Below, in pieces: positions 35,200-43,113 of a stretch of 64,000 nucleotides of DNA (positions are counted from its first letter, which is position 1; every line of letters begins with the position of its first letter). The stretch is from SG8-30 sp963715485 (lineage in GTDB: Bacteria > Pseudomonadota > Gammaproteobacteria > Steroidobacterales > Steroidobacteraceae), in NCBI GenBank assembly GCA_963715485.1, contig OY970244.1, positions 2,108,001-2,172,000 of the forward strand, given 5' to 3'. The translations under genes and the position numbers were made by a program. A model generated the notes under the pieces. It was not told where the DNA came from and searched no databases. It saw nothing but the letters and a program-made list of their open reading frames with translations.

Positions 35200-36410
35200 G
35201 TCTGCCCCGCCGGCGCCACGGATACCAGCCCGTCGACGCCACCTTCGCGCGGCACGGTGGACTGCACGTCGAAATTGAGTCCGCGCTGGCCGGCCGCCCG
35301 CGACAACTCGGCGAGGGCGTCTCCCGACGGTGCTGAAATGCGCATGTCGAGCTTGCGATCGCGCCAGCCCATTGACTGGATGCGAATCCCGGGCACTGCG
35401 GTGAATGCCTGGGAAATGCCGTCAAGGCGGCCGAGTAGCCCCGACGGATCGGCGCTCCCCGCACCGCCGAGCCGCTGCTCCATCTGGCGCCGCGCGTCGA
35501 CCATGCGTTCGACATCTGGCATCGCGACCTGGAAAGTCTCCGCCATGGATGCATCGATTCGCCGCTCCTCAAGTCCGAGGCGCAGCAATTCGTAGGCCTG
35601 CGAGCCGACGTGGACCAGCAGCAGCGCGGCAGCCAGTCCGGCAACCAGGCGCCAGCGGCGCCAGCTTGCCGCCCAGCCGGTACGTGGCGCGTAGGGGCCG
35701 GACAACAGCGAGCTTGGCGGAGCGCTTACCGCTACGCTGGCCAGCAGTGGCAGCGCTCCGTCCGGCAACAACTGGACGTCAAGACTGCCAGTCACCTCGC
35801 GCAGTGCCTCGACCATGTTTTGTGATGTGTCCCAGTCCTCCTGGGCCACGTACATCTGGACGTGCCGGTCATCGCCCTCGAGGCCGGCGAGCGCGAAGGA
35901 CTCGGTCAGGGGTTCTGCATCCAGCGCTACCGGGATCGCGCCCGGTGCATGCACCAGCAGGCGGTTGCCCTCGAGGATCGCAACGATCTTGCCCGGATTG
36001 TCCGGCAGGCACTGGGTCTCGGCGTACAGTGCCTCGGGAGCGAGACCCGCCTCGGCGAACCGGTCGATCCAGCCCTCGAGCCGGTCGCGTTCAACCGCGG
36101 CCACGGGAGCACGGGAATCGTCACCGAACTTGCCGACCGAGAAATGAAAGGATTCGACGTCGCCGGCAAGAAATTCCTCCAGCGCGAACGGTACTACCTG
36201 CGCCAGCCGGGCGCCGCTCCTGACCGGCAGCTCGGGCTGCGCCAGCACCACATCGGCTCCGGGAGCCAGCGCGATGACGCGCCGCTCCGCGGCGAGTGGC
36301 GCGGCATCGGCCAGCGTGCCTGTGGCGACCGGTCCAATTCGCGCGCCGTTGGCGTCGACCAGCACCCAGGAGACTGGTTCGCTCAGGCGCAGGACGAGGA
36401 TCTGGCTCAT
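35196..36410 (-). CDS. gspL: Type II secretion system protein L
   Basis: A 404-residue inner-membrane protein. The cytoplasmic actin-like domain covers about residues 1-240 (MSQILVLRLSEPVSWVLVD, VVPFALEEFLAGDVESFHFSVG), the membrane segment is near 255 (LVAGLAAALLLVHVGS), and the periplasmic ferredoxin-like domain closes the protein (LDGISQAFTAVPGIRIQSMGW). It recruits the GspE ATPase, which is not encoded in this window. It follows gspK by four bases. Confidence 0.92.
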   Translation of the reverse strand: MSQILVLRLSEPVSWVLVDANGARIGPVATGTLADAAPLAAERRVIALAPGADVVLAQPELPVRSGARLAQVVPFALEEFLAGDVESFHFSVGKFGDDSRAPVAAVERDRLEGWIDRFAEAGLAPEALYAETQCLPDNPGKIVAILEGNRLLVHAPGAIPVALDAEPLTESFALAGLEGDDRHVQMYVAQEDWDTSQNMVEALREVTGSLDVQLLPDGALPLLASVAVSAPPSSLLSGPYAPRTGWAASWRRWRLVAGLAAALLLVHVGSQAYELLRLGLEERRIDASMAETFQVAMPDVERMVDARRQMEQRLGGAGSADPSGLLGRLDGISQAFTAVPGIRIQSMGWRDRKLDMRISAPSGDALAELSRAAGQRGLNFDVQSTVPREGGVDGLVSVAPAGQT

Positions 36411-36414
36411 GAAT

Positions 36415-37338
36415 TCACTCGGTTCCTATCGACCGAACAACCGCCCGGACACCGCCGGCATTGTTCCGCTCCAGCAGACTGTACAGGGTGAGTTGCGAGG
36501 TGCCAATACTGACGGTTGTAAGCAAGCGAAACCAGTTGGTGTTTTCTGCAACCGACTGGCGCAGAGCCTGGAACTGCTCGTCTCCCAGGGTTGCGCGCAA
36601 GTCCTCCAGGGTCGGAAAACAGCCATCAGTACGATTACGCGAGAGTGCATCCGCATCGCCAAAGTCGGTTCCGCCCCGCACCAGTGCGGCCAGCACCAGC
36701 GGCGTCGCCGTGCAGACGTTTATGCGGCTGCCGACCGGCAGGGCGGCAATGTGCGGCCGGAGGCGCGTGTAATCCTCCAGCGAAAAGCCGGGCAGGGCAA
36801 GCAGCTCGGACGTGGTGGTGATCGGCCCGTTGGCCGTGCGGTATGGTGGCGACTGGCCGATGTAGACGCCGTCCTCCGCTCCATCCGGAAAGGTATCGAT
36901 GGTGTCGGCGTCCAGCCAGTCGGCCAGCGCCCCTGCCCAGCGCTGGTCTACATCGGCGAGTCGCAACAGTTCCTTGAAACGCTCCAGGCTGGCCTCGTCG
37001 ATCGAGCCGTCGGGCTGCAACAGGTTGTTGACGTTGAACCTCGCCTGCATGTCCTCGAGCGAGCCTTCGATACTTCCACCATCGATCGGCAATGGTGGAA
37101 CGGGTTGCGCCCAATCCTCGGCCAGATTGTCAGTCTCGGAATCGCCGAGATCGTCGTTCAGGATCTCTGCTGCCCATGCCTCGGCGCCCAGCGCCACTTC
37201 CCAGCCCTGGTTGAGCGCGCCGATGCCCGCGGTACGCCTGAGGTCGAGTGCCGCGTCCGTTCCTACCCGCACGGCCAGCACGGTGGCAATCGCCACCAGC
37301 ACCACGGCCATGATCAACGCGACTCCCCGCTGCCTCAT
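36415..37338 (-). CDS. gspK: Type II secretion system minor pseudopilin K
   Basis: A 307-residue minor pseudopilin and tip subunit. The prepilin signal is MRQRG followed by VALIMAVVLVAIATVLAV; as usual for GspK, the Glu at mature position 5 is missing. The large globular insert includes QARFNVNNLL, ADWLDADT and LLALPGFSLEDYTRLRPHIAALP. ATG 37338 overlaps the gspJ stop; the longer reading frame to 37455 is antisense noise. Confidence 0.92.
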   Translation of the reverse strand: MRQRGVALIMAVVLVAIATVLAVRVGTDAALDLRRTAGIGALNQGWEVALGAEAWAAEILNDDLGDSETDNLAEDWAQPVPPLPIDGGSIEGSLEDMQARFNVNNLLQPDGSIDEASLERFKELLRLADVDQRWAGALADWLDADTIDTFPDGAEDGVYIGQSPPYRTANGPITTTSELLALPGFSLEDYTRLRPHIAALPVGSRINVCTATPLVLAALVRGGTDFGDADALSRNRTDGCFPTLEDLRATLGDEQFQALRQSVAENTNWFRLLTTVSIGTSQLTLYSLLERNNAGGVRAVVRSIGTE

Positions 37339-37943
37339 CCCGGCACCTCGATGACCCGCCGGATCTCTCCATAGTCGGCCAGGATGATCACGATCTCCAC
37401 CGCCAGCGGGCGCAGGCGCAAGGCGATCTCGGGCGCCGCGCCGAGTGGCGGCCACTCACTCTGCCACTCGCGACCGGAATTCAGGTAGCGGATCTCGACG
37501 GACTCAACGTCGGTGAGCAGATCGCGGGAGAGTGGCTGGTTCGCCAACGTGGCATCGGCGACGATCCAGTTCCGTCGGACCAGTGTGGTGCCTTCGAGTA
37601 CATACGTAACCCGCTGCACGGTGCCGCGTGGCGTCCCAATGGTGTTGGACCAGCCTTGCCGCGACAGTTCGGCCAGGTCGATCGCATTGGGATCGCGCTG
37701 CAAGGCCGGTCGGTAGCCGTCGCCCACCAGCTGACGTACCGGCCGCGGTGCGAGCTGGCGGAAATCCGTCGTGATCAGGGTCACCGCCCGTTGCACTTCG
37801 CGAACGCGAGTCATGTGCTCGCGGGTGCGCTCCACTGCGAGCCGGGTCTCGGCCACACCGCGGTTGGCCATGATCGACAGGATCGCCAGGATCACCGTGG
37901 CGACCAGCACCTCGATCAGCGTGAAACCCCGCGCGCGCCTCAT
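37335..37943 (-). CDS. gspJ: Type II secretion system minor pseudopilin J
   Basis: A 202-residue minor pseudopilin. The prepilin peptidase site is RRARG followed by FTLIEVLVATVILAIL with Glu5. The globular part has RAVTLITTDFRQLAPRPVR and LVRRNWIVADATL, the GspJ pattern. It assembles with GspI, H and K at the pseudopilus tip. It overlaps both gspI (ATGA) and gspK. Confidence 0.92.
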   Translation of the reverse strand: MRRARGFTLIEVLVATVILAILSIMANRGVAETRLAVERTREHMTRVREVQRAVTLITTDFRQLAPRPVRQLVGDGYRPALQRDPNAIDLAELSRQGWSNTIGTPRGTVQRVTYVLEGTTLVRRNWIVADATLANQPLSRDLLTDVESVEIRYLNSGREWQSEWPPLGAAPEIALRLRPLAVEIVIILADYGEIRRVIEVPG

Positions 37944-38464
37944 TCGTCCTCATCATCGCCGCCCTTGGGCGGTCGTGATGGACGGGTACCCGGTGGGCGA
38001 TTGGCATTCGGCCCGTCGTCTGTATCGCCATCGTCGTCGGCGCCGATCGAGCCATTCCACAATGTGGCTGATGGTGGGGTGGCCATGGCGACCGCACCGA
38101 CAAAGCCGCTGACTTCTGCCAGCGCACTGTCTTCCGAGTCGTCTTCCCGCCTGACACGTATGTCGATCCTGCGCAGGTCGTCAACCGGGGTCTGCGAAAC
38201 ATTCGCCTTCCAGCGCCAGCGCTGGTTCGCAAACTCGACCTCACCTTCGGTCTCGTCGATCGACGGCAGCTCGGACGCAAGGCGCATTTCCACCAATCTG
38301 TTGTCGCCGATCCAGGTCGCGAGCGTGCGGTCACGCAGGTAAACCGAGTTGTTGACGGTGTCGTGCACGACGCGGAATACCGCCATCATGCCGAGGGCCA
38401 CCACGGCCATCGCGACGACGACCTCGATCAGCGTGAAACCCAGCTGATGGCCTTTATCCGGCAT
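37940..38464 (-). CDS. gspI: Type II secretion system minor pseudopilin I with acidic tail
   Basis: A 174-residue minor pseudopilin, longer than the usual 120-130. The prepilin signal is HQLG followed by FTLIEVVVAMAVVALG, and the core ends at IDIRVRRED. A further 50 or so residues are low-complexity, rich in Asp, Gly and Pro, ending KGGDDEDE. Codon use stays normal, so the tail is genuine. ATG 38464 fits the short leader MPDKGHQLG and overlaps gspH by 11 bases. Confidence 0.9.
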   Translation of the reverse strand: MPDKGHQLGFTLIEVVVAMAVVALGMMAVFRVVHDTVNNSVYLRDRTLATWIGDNRLVEMRLASELPSIDETEGEVEFANQRWRWKANVSQTPVDDLRRIDIRVRREDDSEDSALAEVSGFVGAVAMATPPSATLWNGSIGADDDGDTDDGPNANRPPGTRPSRPPKGGDDEDE

Positions 38465-38990
38465 TGTCACGCAGGACCTCGATGCTGCCGTCCGCCGCAC
38501 CGGCGAGCGTCACCGCCGCTCCGCTGCTCGAGCGGGTGAAGGTTATCCGGTAGGGAGTGACGTCACCGCTCGCAAAGGTAATCACCTGCGGCAAGCGAGT
38601 CTCGGGTGTCTCGGGTTTGCGCAGCAACACACGCCGCCCCTCCGCCTCAAGCGAGACCGCCAGACCCGGCGGCAATGAATGATTCTCGAACCAGCGATCG
38701 CCCAGTACGGCTGCCCAGCCACGACGCCCGTCGAATACCATTACCTCGTAACCGCCGGTCTCCAGTCGCAGGCCGTAGTCGCGGCCCTCGAGTTCGGCCG
38801 TTTCGAGTGCGACTGCGACGACATCGGTCAGGCGAGTCGCCTCATCCTGGATCTCGCTGTCACCACCCAGCGCACCGACTGCGACGGTGATGACGGCCGC
38901 CATCAGGCCGACGATCACGACCACCACCAGCAATTCGATCAGCGTGAAGCCGCGCTGCAGCGTGGCGACGGTTGCGCTCGGCCGAGGCAC
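38454..38990 (-). CDS. gspH: Type II secretion system minor pseudopilin H
   Basis: A 178-residue minor pseudopilin: leader MPRPSATVATLQRG, then FTLIELLVVVVIVGLMAAV with Glu5, and a beta-rich domain with YGLRLETGGYEVMVFDGRRGW, PPGLAVSLEAEGRRV and YRITFTR. It forms part of the pseudopilus tip complex. It starts 18 bases after the gspG stop. Confidence 0.9.
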   Translation of the reverse strand: MPRPSATVATLQRGFTLIELLVVVVIVGLMAAVITVAVGALGGDSEIQDEATRLTDVVAVALETAELEGRDYGLRLETGGYEVMVFDGRRGWAAVLGDRWFENHSLPPGLAVSLEAEGRRVLLRKPETPETRLPQVITFASGDVTPYRITFTRSSSGAAVTLAGAADGSIEVLRDNAG

Positions 38991-39008
38991 GTCAGGCCCG
39001 CCTTCGGA

Positions 39009-39446
39009 TCACTCTACGTTCCAGTTGCCGACGTCCGCATCGTTCCCTTCGCCGCCCGGCTGGCCGTCGGCGCCGTAGGAGTACAGGTCGTACGCGCCGC
39101 CGCGCGTGCCCGGAAACAGGTACTGGTAGTCGTTGCCCCAGGGATCCTTCGACAACTTCTGGACGTAGCCGCCTTCTTTCCAGTTGCGGACCGACGGGTC
39201 ATCGGGCTTGCGTACCAGAGCGTCGAGGCCCTGGTCCGTAGAGGGGTACTGGAAGTTGTCCATGCGATACAAGTCCAGCGACGTGCCCAGCGTGCGAATG
39301 TCGGCCTGGGCCTTGGTCACCCGGGCTTCGTCGACCCGACCAAGGATCTGTGGTCCGATCAGTGCGCCCAGAATGGCTATGATGACCATGACGACCATGA
39401 TCTCTATCAGCGTAAAACCGCGTTCGGACCGGCAGGCTGGGCGCAT
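39009..39446 (-). CDS. gspG: Type II secretion system major pseudopilin G
   Basis: A 145-residue major pseudopilin: leader MRPACRSERG, then FTLIEIMVVMVIIAILGALI with Glu5, DIRTLGTSLDLYRMDNFQYPSTDQGL and the C-terminal calcium loop (GGAYDLYSYGADGQPGGEG). It polymerises into the secretion pseudopilus. It heads the operon gspG-H-I-J-K-L-M-N; gspC, D, E and F must lie elsewhere. ATG 39446 is set by the leader length. Confidence 0.95.
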   Translation of the reverse strand: MRPACRSERGFTLIEIMVVMVIIAILGALIGPQILGRVDEARVTKAQADIRTLGTSLDLYRMDNFQYPSTDQGLDALVRKPDDPSVRNWKEGGYVQKLSKDPWGNDYQYLFPGTRGGAYDLYSYGADGQPGGEGNDADVGNWNVE

Positions 39447-39494
39447 TCGGGACTCCAAGGCAGGCACGAGCGGGGGGCGCTCTTGCGGGCCTCC

Positions 39495-39503
39495 ATGATA
39501 CCA
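39495..39503 (-). promoter_or_regulatory. Possible extended -10 promoter of the gsp operon
   Basis: On the minus strand TGGTATCAT is a TGn-TATnnT extended -10, 49 bases upstream of the gspG start. No clear -35 is seen. Confidence 0.3.
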
Positions 39504-39632
39504 GACCATATTTCGTCGCCCTGGGTTCCCCGGGCTTCCGTCGGCAGGCCGGAGTCTCGGCCGGATTTCGACCTGGCCGGCCCACCGGGCTGCTCGCAAG
39601 GGTGCGCTCCCCGTACCCCGGTGGGCTCCGCC

Positions 39633-39638
39633 TATAAT
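39633..39638 (+). promoter_or_regulatory. -10 element of the fabD operon
   Basis: A perfect TATAAT lies 30 bases upstream of the fabD TTG start in an otherwise GC-rich gap. The -35 is not convincing. Confidence 0.45.
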
Positions 39639-39667
39639 CTCCGGTCGCCAATCCAAGGGAGCAGCCG

Positions 39668-40615
39668 TTGAAATCAGCCTTCGTATTTCCCGGCCAGGGT
39701 TCGCAGTCGGTGGGAATGCTGGCTACGCTCGCCCAGGCCGAGCCGGTGGTTCGCTCGACCTTCGACGAGGCCTCGACCGTCCTCGGCTACGACCTCTGGC
39801 GGTTATGCCAGGAAGGGCCCGAGGACCAGCTCAATTCGACCGAGCGAACACAGCCGGCCCTGCTGGCAGCCGGCACCGCCGCGTGGCGAGCGTGGTGCTC
39901 TCGTGACGGCCAGCCTCCCGCGCTGATGGCGGGTCACAGCCTGGGAGAGATCACGGCACTGGTCTGTGCCGGCGCGATCGATTTTCCGGCCGCAGTGGCG
40001 CTGGTGCAGTACCGGGGCCGCGTCATGCAACAGGCGGTCCCCGCGGGCCAGGGCGCGATGGCGGCAATTCTCGGGTTGGCCGACGCGGAAGTCGAAGCGG
40101 CCTGTGCCGAAGCGTCGCAGGAAGGCGTGGTGGTTGCAGCCAACTACAACTCTCCTGGCCAGGTGGCGATCGCGGGTACCGCTGCGGCCGTCGACCGCGC
40201 CGCCACGGCCTGCCGGGCCCGTGGTGCGAAGCGCACCGTGCCGCTCCCCGTGTCGGGTCCCTTCCACAGCCCACTGATGAAACCGGCCGCGGAACAGCTG
40301 CGCGAACGTCTGCGCGAGATCGACATCCATGCGCCGCGGCTGCCCGTCTACGCATTCGACGCGACATGGCACGATTCGCCGCAGGCGATCCGCGACGGGC
40401 TGTATCGCCAGCTCTTCAACCCCGTGCGCTGGTCGTCGATCGTGGCCGCGATTATCGCGGCCGGCACTACCCATGTCATCGAGGCCGGGCCGGGCAAGGT
40501 GCTCGCGGGCCTCGTCCGTCGCGTGGAGGGGGGCCGCAACCTGGCGGTGTTCACGATCGACAGTGCAGATACGCTGGCGTCGGCCCTGGCCGGCTGTGCT
40601 GGAGGTGAAGCATGA
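39668..40615 (+). CDS. fabD: Malonyl-CoA:ACP transacylase
   Basis: A 315-residue enzyme loading malonate onto ACP for fatty acid synthesis. FVFPGQGSQSVGM is at the N-terminus, the nucleophile Ser91 in AGHSLGE, the family motif YNSPGQVAIAG near 160, and the catalytic His in SGPFHSPLM near 199. The start is TTG 39668 behind GGGAGC. The ATGA overlap with fabG shows coupling. plsX and fabH, normally just upstream, are replaced here by the divergent gsp operon. Confidence 0.97.
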   Translation: MKSAFVFPGQGSQSVGMLATLAQAEPVVRSTFDEASTVLGYDLWRLCQEGPEDQLNSTERTQPALLAAGTAAWRAWCSRDGQPPALMAGHSLGEITALVCAGAIDFPAAVALVQYRGRVMQQAVPAGQGAMAAILGLADAEVEAACAEASQEGVVVAANYNSPGQVAIAGTAAAVDRAATACRARGAKRTVPLPVSGPFHSPLMKPAAEQLRERLREIDIHAPRLPVYAFDATWHDSPQAIRDGLYRQLFNPVRWSSIVAAIIAAGTTHVIEAGPGKVLAGLVRRVEGGRNLAVFTIDSADTLASALAGCAGGEA

Positions 40616-41367
40616 CGGATCAGGGAACCCTGGCAGGGGAGGTGGCACTGGTCACGGGCGCGTCGCGAGGAATCGGGCGGGAGATTGCGCTCCAACTTGC
40701 ACGGCTTGGCGCGACGGTGGTGGGTTCGGCGACGGGCGCCGGCGGCGTGACCGACATCGACTTGATGTTTCGCGAAGAGGGGCTTGCCGGCCGGGGCGTA
40801 GTGCTGGATGTTGGTGATCCGGCGAGCTGTGAAGCCGCCTTGAACGAGGTGGAGTCGCGCGAGGGCCCGGTCACCATCCTGGTCAACAATGCTGGTATCA
40901 CTCGCGACAACCTGCTGCTCAGGATGAGGCAGGAGGACTGGGACGCGGTCATGAACACCAATCTGACCGGGGTCTTTCGTCTTTGCAAAAGGGTGCTGCG
41001 CGGCATGATGAAGGCGCGCAAGGGGCGCATCATCAATATCGCCTCGGTGGTTGGGCTGATCGGCAACGCCGGCCAGGCCAACTACAGCGCCGCCAAGGCC
41101 GGGGTCATCGGCTTCAGCCGGTCGCTGGCCCAGGAGGTTGCCTCACGGGGCATCACGGTCAACGTGGTCGCGCCGGGCTTTATCGAGACCGACATGACGC
41201 GCAGCCTCCCGGAAGACCAGCGCATGGCCCTGGCAGCGCAGATTCCCCTTGGCCGCCTCGGGGCCCCGGGCGATATTGCCGCGGCTGTGGCTTTCCTGGC
41301 GTCCCCTGGCGCGTCCTGGATCACTGGCGAAACGCTCAATATCAACGGCGGAATGCATATGCCATGA
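40612..41367 (+). CDS. fabG: 3-oxoacyl-ACP reductase
   Basis: A 251-residue SDR that reduces 3-oxoacyl-ACP with NADPH. The cofactor motif is TGASRGIG near 17, NNAGIT near 92, the active-site Ser in NIASVVGLIG, and Tyr-Lys in ANYSAAKAG. VAPGFIETDMT and ITGETLNINGGMHMP complete the FabG pattern. It overlaps fabD and is separated from acpP by 156 bases with its own AT-rich region. Confidence 0.97.
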   Translation: MTDQGTLAGEVALVTGASRGIGREIALQLARLGATVVGSATGAGGVTDIDLMFREEGLAGRGVVLDVGDPASCEAALNEVESREGPVTILVNNAGITRDNLLLRMRQEDWDAVMNTNLTGVFRLCKRVLRGMMKARKGRIINIASVVGLIGNAGQANYSAAKAGVIGFSRSLAQEVASRGITVNVVAPGFIETDMTRSLPEDQRMALAAQIPLGRLGAPGDIAAAVAFLASPGASWITGETLNINGGMHMP

Positions 41368-41385
41368 GCCAGGGGCAGTCGCATA

Positions 41386-41460
41386 ACTCCTTATTTTTAA
41401 TAGAAAAACATACGACATACCACTCGACAGCTAGCGACCGCTGGCGGGTTTACTTAGAAT
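41386..41460 (+). promoter_or_regulatory. AT-rich promoter region of acpP
   Basis: CTTATTTTTAATAGAAAAAC and the following bases form the most AT-rich stretch in this operon, ahead of acpP, ending with TTAGAAT at 41454-41460. This suggests a separate strong promoter for acyl carrier protein. Exact -35/-10 assignment is uncertain. Confidence 0.35.
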
Positions 41461-41523
41461 GGCGCCCCGCTTCCGGCTCCCGTGCCGGCGGGTAACCCAG
41501 GAACTCACAGGACAATTACCAAG

Positions 41524-41766
41524 ATGAGCACAGTCGAAGAAAGGGTGAAGAAGATCGTCGCCGAGCAACTCGGTGTGAAGGAAGAGGAAGTCACCAATGA
41601 CGCCTCCTTCGTAGACGATCTGGGGGCCGACTCGCTGGATACGGTCGAGCTCGTCATGGCGCTCGAGGAGGAGTTCGAGACCGAGATCCCCGACGAGGAC
41701 GCCGAAAAGATCACCACGGTGCAGCAGGCGGTCGACTACATCGTCGAGCACCAGTCCAAGACCTGA
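41524..41766 (+). CDS. acpP: Acyl carrier protein
   Basis: An 80-residue acidic four-helix carrier. The phosphopantetheine serine is Ser37 in LGADSLDTVEL. VEERVKKIVAEQLGV and EIPDEDAEKITTV are canonical. ATG 41524 is fixed by homology. It lies between fabG and fabF, with a strong hairpin in the gap before fabF. Confidence 0.98.
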   Translation: MSTVEERVKKIVAEQLGVKEEEVTNDASFVDDLGADSLDTVELVMALEEEFETEIPDEDAEKITTVQQAVDYIVEHQSKT

Positions 41767-41775
41767 TTGATACCA

Positions 41776-41812
41776 GCGACGGGCCCCGGCCCCGGCGGCC
41801 GGGGCCCGTCGC
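41776..41812. terminator. 16-bp hairpin between acpP and fabF
   Basis: GCGACGGGCCCCGGCC (41776-41791) pairs perfectly with 41797-41812 around a 5-base loop, 10 bases after the acpP stop. There is no T run. It is likely to protect the abundant acpP message or to reduce read-through into fabF. Confidence 0.6.
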
Positions 41813-41852
41813 GTGTCCGTCGCCCACTCCTCGGGACGGCTGAGGAAATTCC

Positions 41853-43097
41853 TTGAGCAAGCGTCGCGTTGTCGTTACCGGTCTGGGGCTGCTTACGCCG
41901 GTAGGCTGCACAGTCGCCTCGGCCTGGGAAAACATCCTCGCCGGCCGCAGTGGCATCGGGCCGATAACCCGTTTCGACGCCAGCAGCTTTCCGGTGCACT
42001 TTATCGGGGGACTGAAGGGTTTCAATCGCGACGAGTACATCTCGCCGAAGGACGCCAGGCGCATGGATCCTTTCATGCAGTATGGCGTCGCGGCTGGCGT
42101 CCAGGCGATCCGCGACTGCGGGCTGGAAATCAACGACGGCAACCGGGAAAGAATCGGGCTGGTGTTCGGCGCGGGCATCGGCGGCCTGGCGACCATCGAG
42201 GATAACAACGCCCGCTACCTCGAGGGCCACTCGCACCGCAAGATCTCGCCGCTGTTCATTCCCTCGAGCATCATCAACATGATCTCCGGGCACCTGTCGA
42301 TGATGTTCCGCATCCATGGGCCCAATCTGGCAGTTGTCACTGCCTGCACCACATCCACCCACGCCATCGGGCTTGGCATGCGCACCATCCAGTACGGCGA
42401 TGCCGACGTAATAGTCGCCGGCGGTGCCGAGATGGCGGAGACACCGCTGGCGGTCGGTGGCTTTTGCCAGGCCAAGGCGGTCTCGACGCGCAACGACGCC
42501 CCTGAGCGTGCCAGCCGTCCCTGGGACCGCGACCGCGATGGCTTCGTCATGGCAGATGGCGCGGGTGCCGTGGTGCTCGAGGAATACGATCACGCCAGGG
42601 CGCGAGGTGCCAACATCTACGCCGAATTGATCGGCTTTGGCATGAGCGGGGACGCGTACCACATTACGACACCGCCGGAGGACGGCGACGGCGCGCGTCG
42701 ATCGATGGTCAACGCGTTGAAGGACGCAGCCTGCAACCCGGACGACGTCGACTACATCAATGCACACGCGACCTCCACCGTCCTGGGCGACCTGGCGGAA
42801 ACCGTCGCAATCAAGCGTGCCTTTGGGGAGCACTCGTCCCGGGTCGCGATCAGCTCGACAAAGTCCATGACCGGGCACCTGCTTGGCGCCGCGGGCGTCG
42901 CCGAGGCGATCTTCTGTATCCTGGCCATACGCGACCAGGTTGCGCCGCCGACCATCAACCTGGACAACCCGGACGAGGGCTGCGACCTGGATTACGTGCC
43001 GCATACGGCCCGGCAGATGCCGATCGCGGTGGCAGCCTCCAACTCGTTCGGATTCGGTGGCACCAACGGCACGGTCATATTCCGCGCGGTTCGCTGA
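41853..43097 (+). CDS. fabF: 3-oxoacyl-ACP synthase II
   Basis: A 414-residue condensing enzyme elongating acyl-ACP. The nucleophile Cys165 is in VVTACTTSTHAIG, and the two active-site His are in NAHATST and KSMTGHLLGAAG. The C-terminal NSFGFGGTNG motif is present. The start is TTG 41853 behind TGAGGA; MSKRRVVVTGLG matches FabF exactly in layout. It is 16 bases upstream of pabB. Confidence 0.97.
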   Translation: MSKRRVVVTGLGLLTPVGCTVASAWENILAGRSGIGPITRFDASSFPVHFIGGLKGFNRDEYISPKDARRMDPFMQYGVAAGVQAIRDCGLEINDGNRERIGLVFGAGIGGLATIEDNNARYLEGHSHRKISPLFIPSSIINMISGHLSMMFRIHGPNLAVVTACTTSTHAIGLGMRTIQYGDADVIVAGGAEMAETPLAVGGFCQAKAVSTRNDAPERASRPWDRDRDGFVMADGAGAVVLEEYDHARARGANIYAELIGFGMSGDAYHITTPPEDGDGARRSMVNALKDAACNPDDVDYINAHATSTVLGDLAETVAIKRAFGEHSSRVAISSTKSMTGHLLGAAGVAEAIFCILAIRDQVAPPTINLDNPDEGCDLDYVPHTARQMPIAVAASNSFGFGGTNGTVIFRAVR

Positions 43098-43113
43098 CGG
43101 CCGCGCGGGCGGT

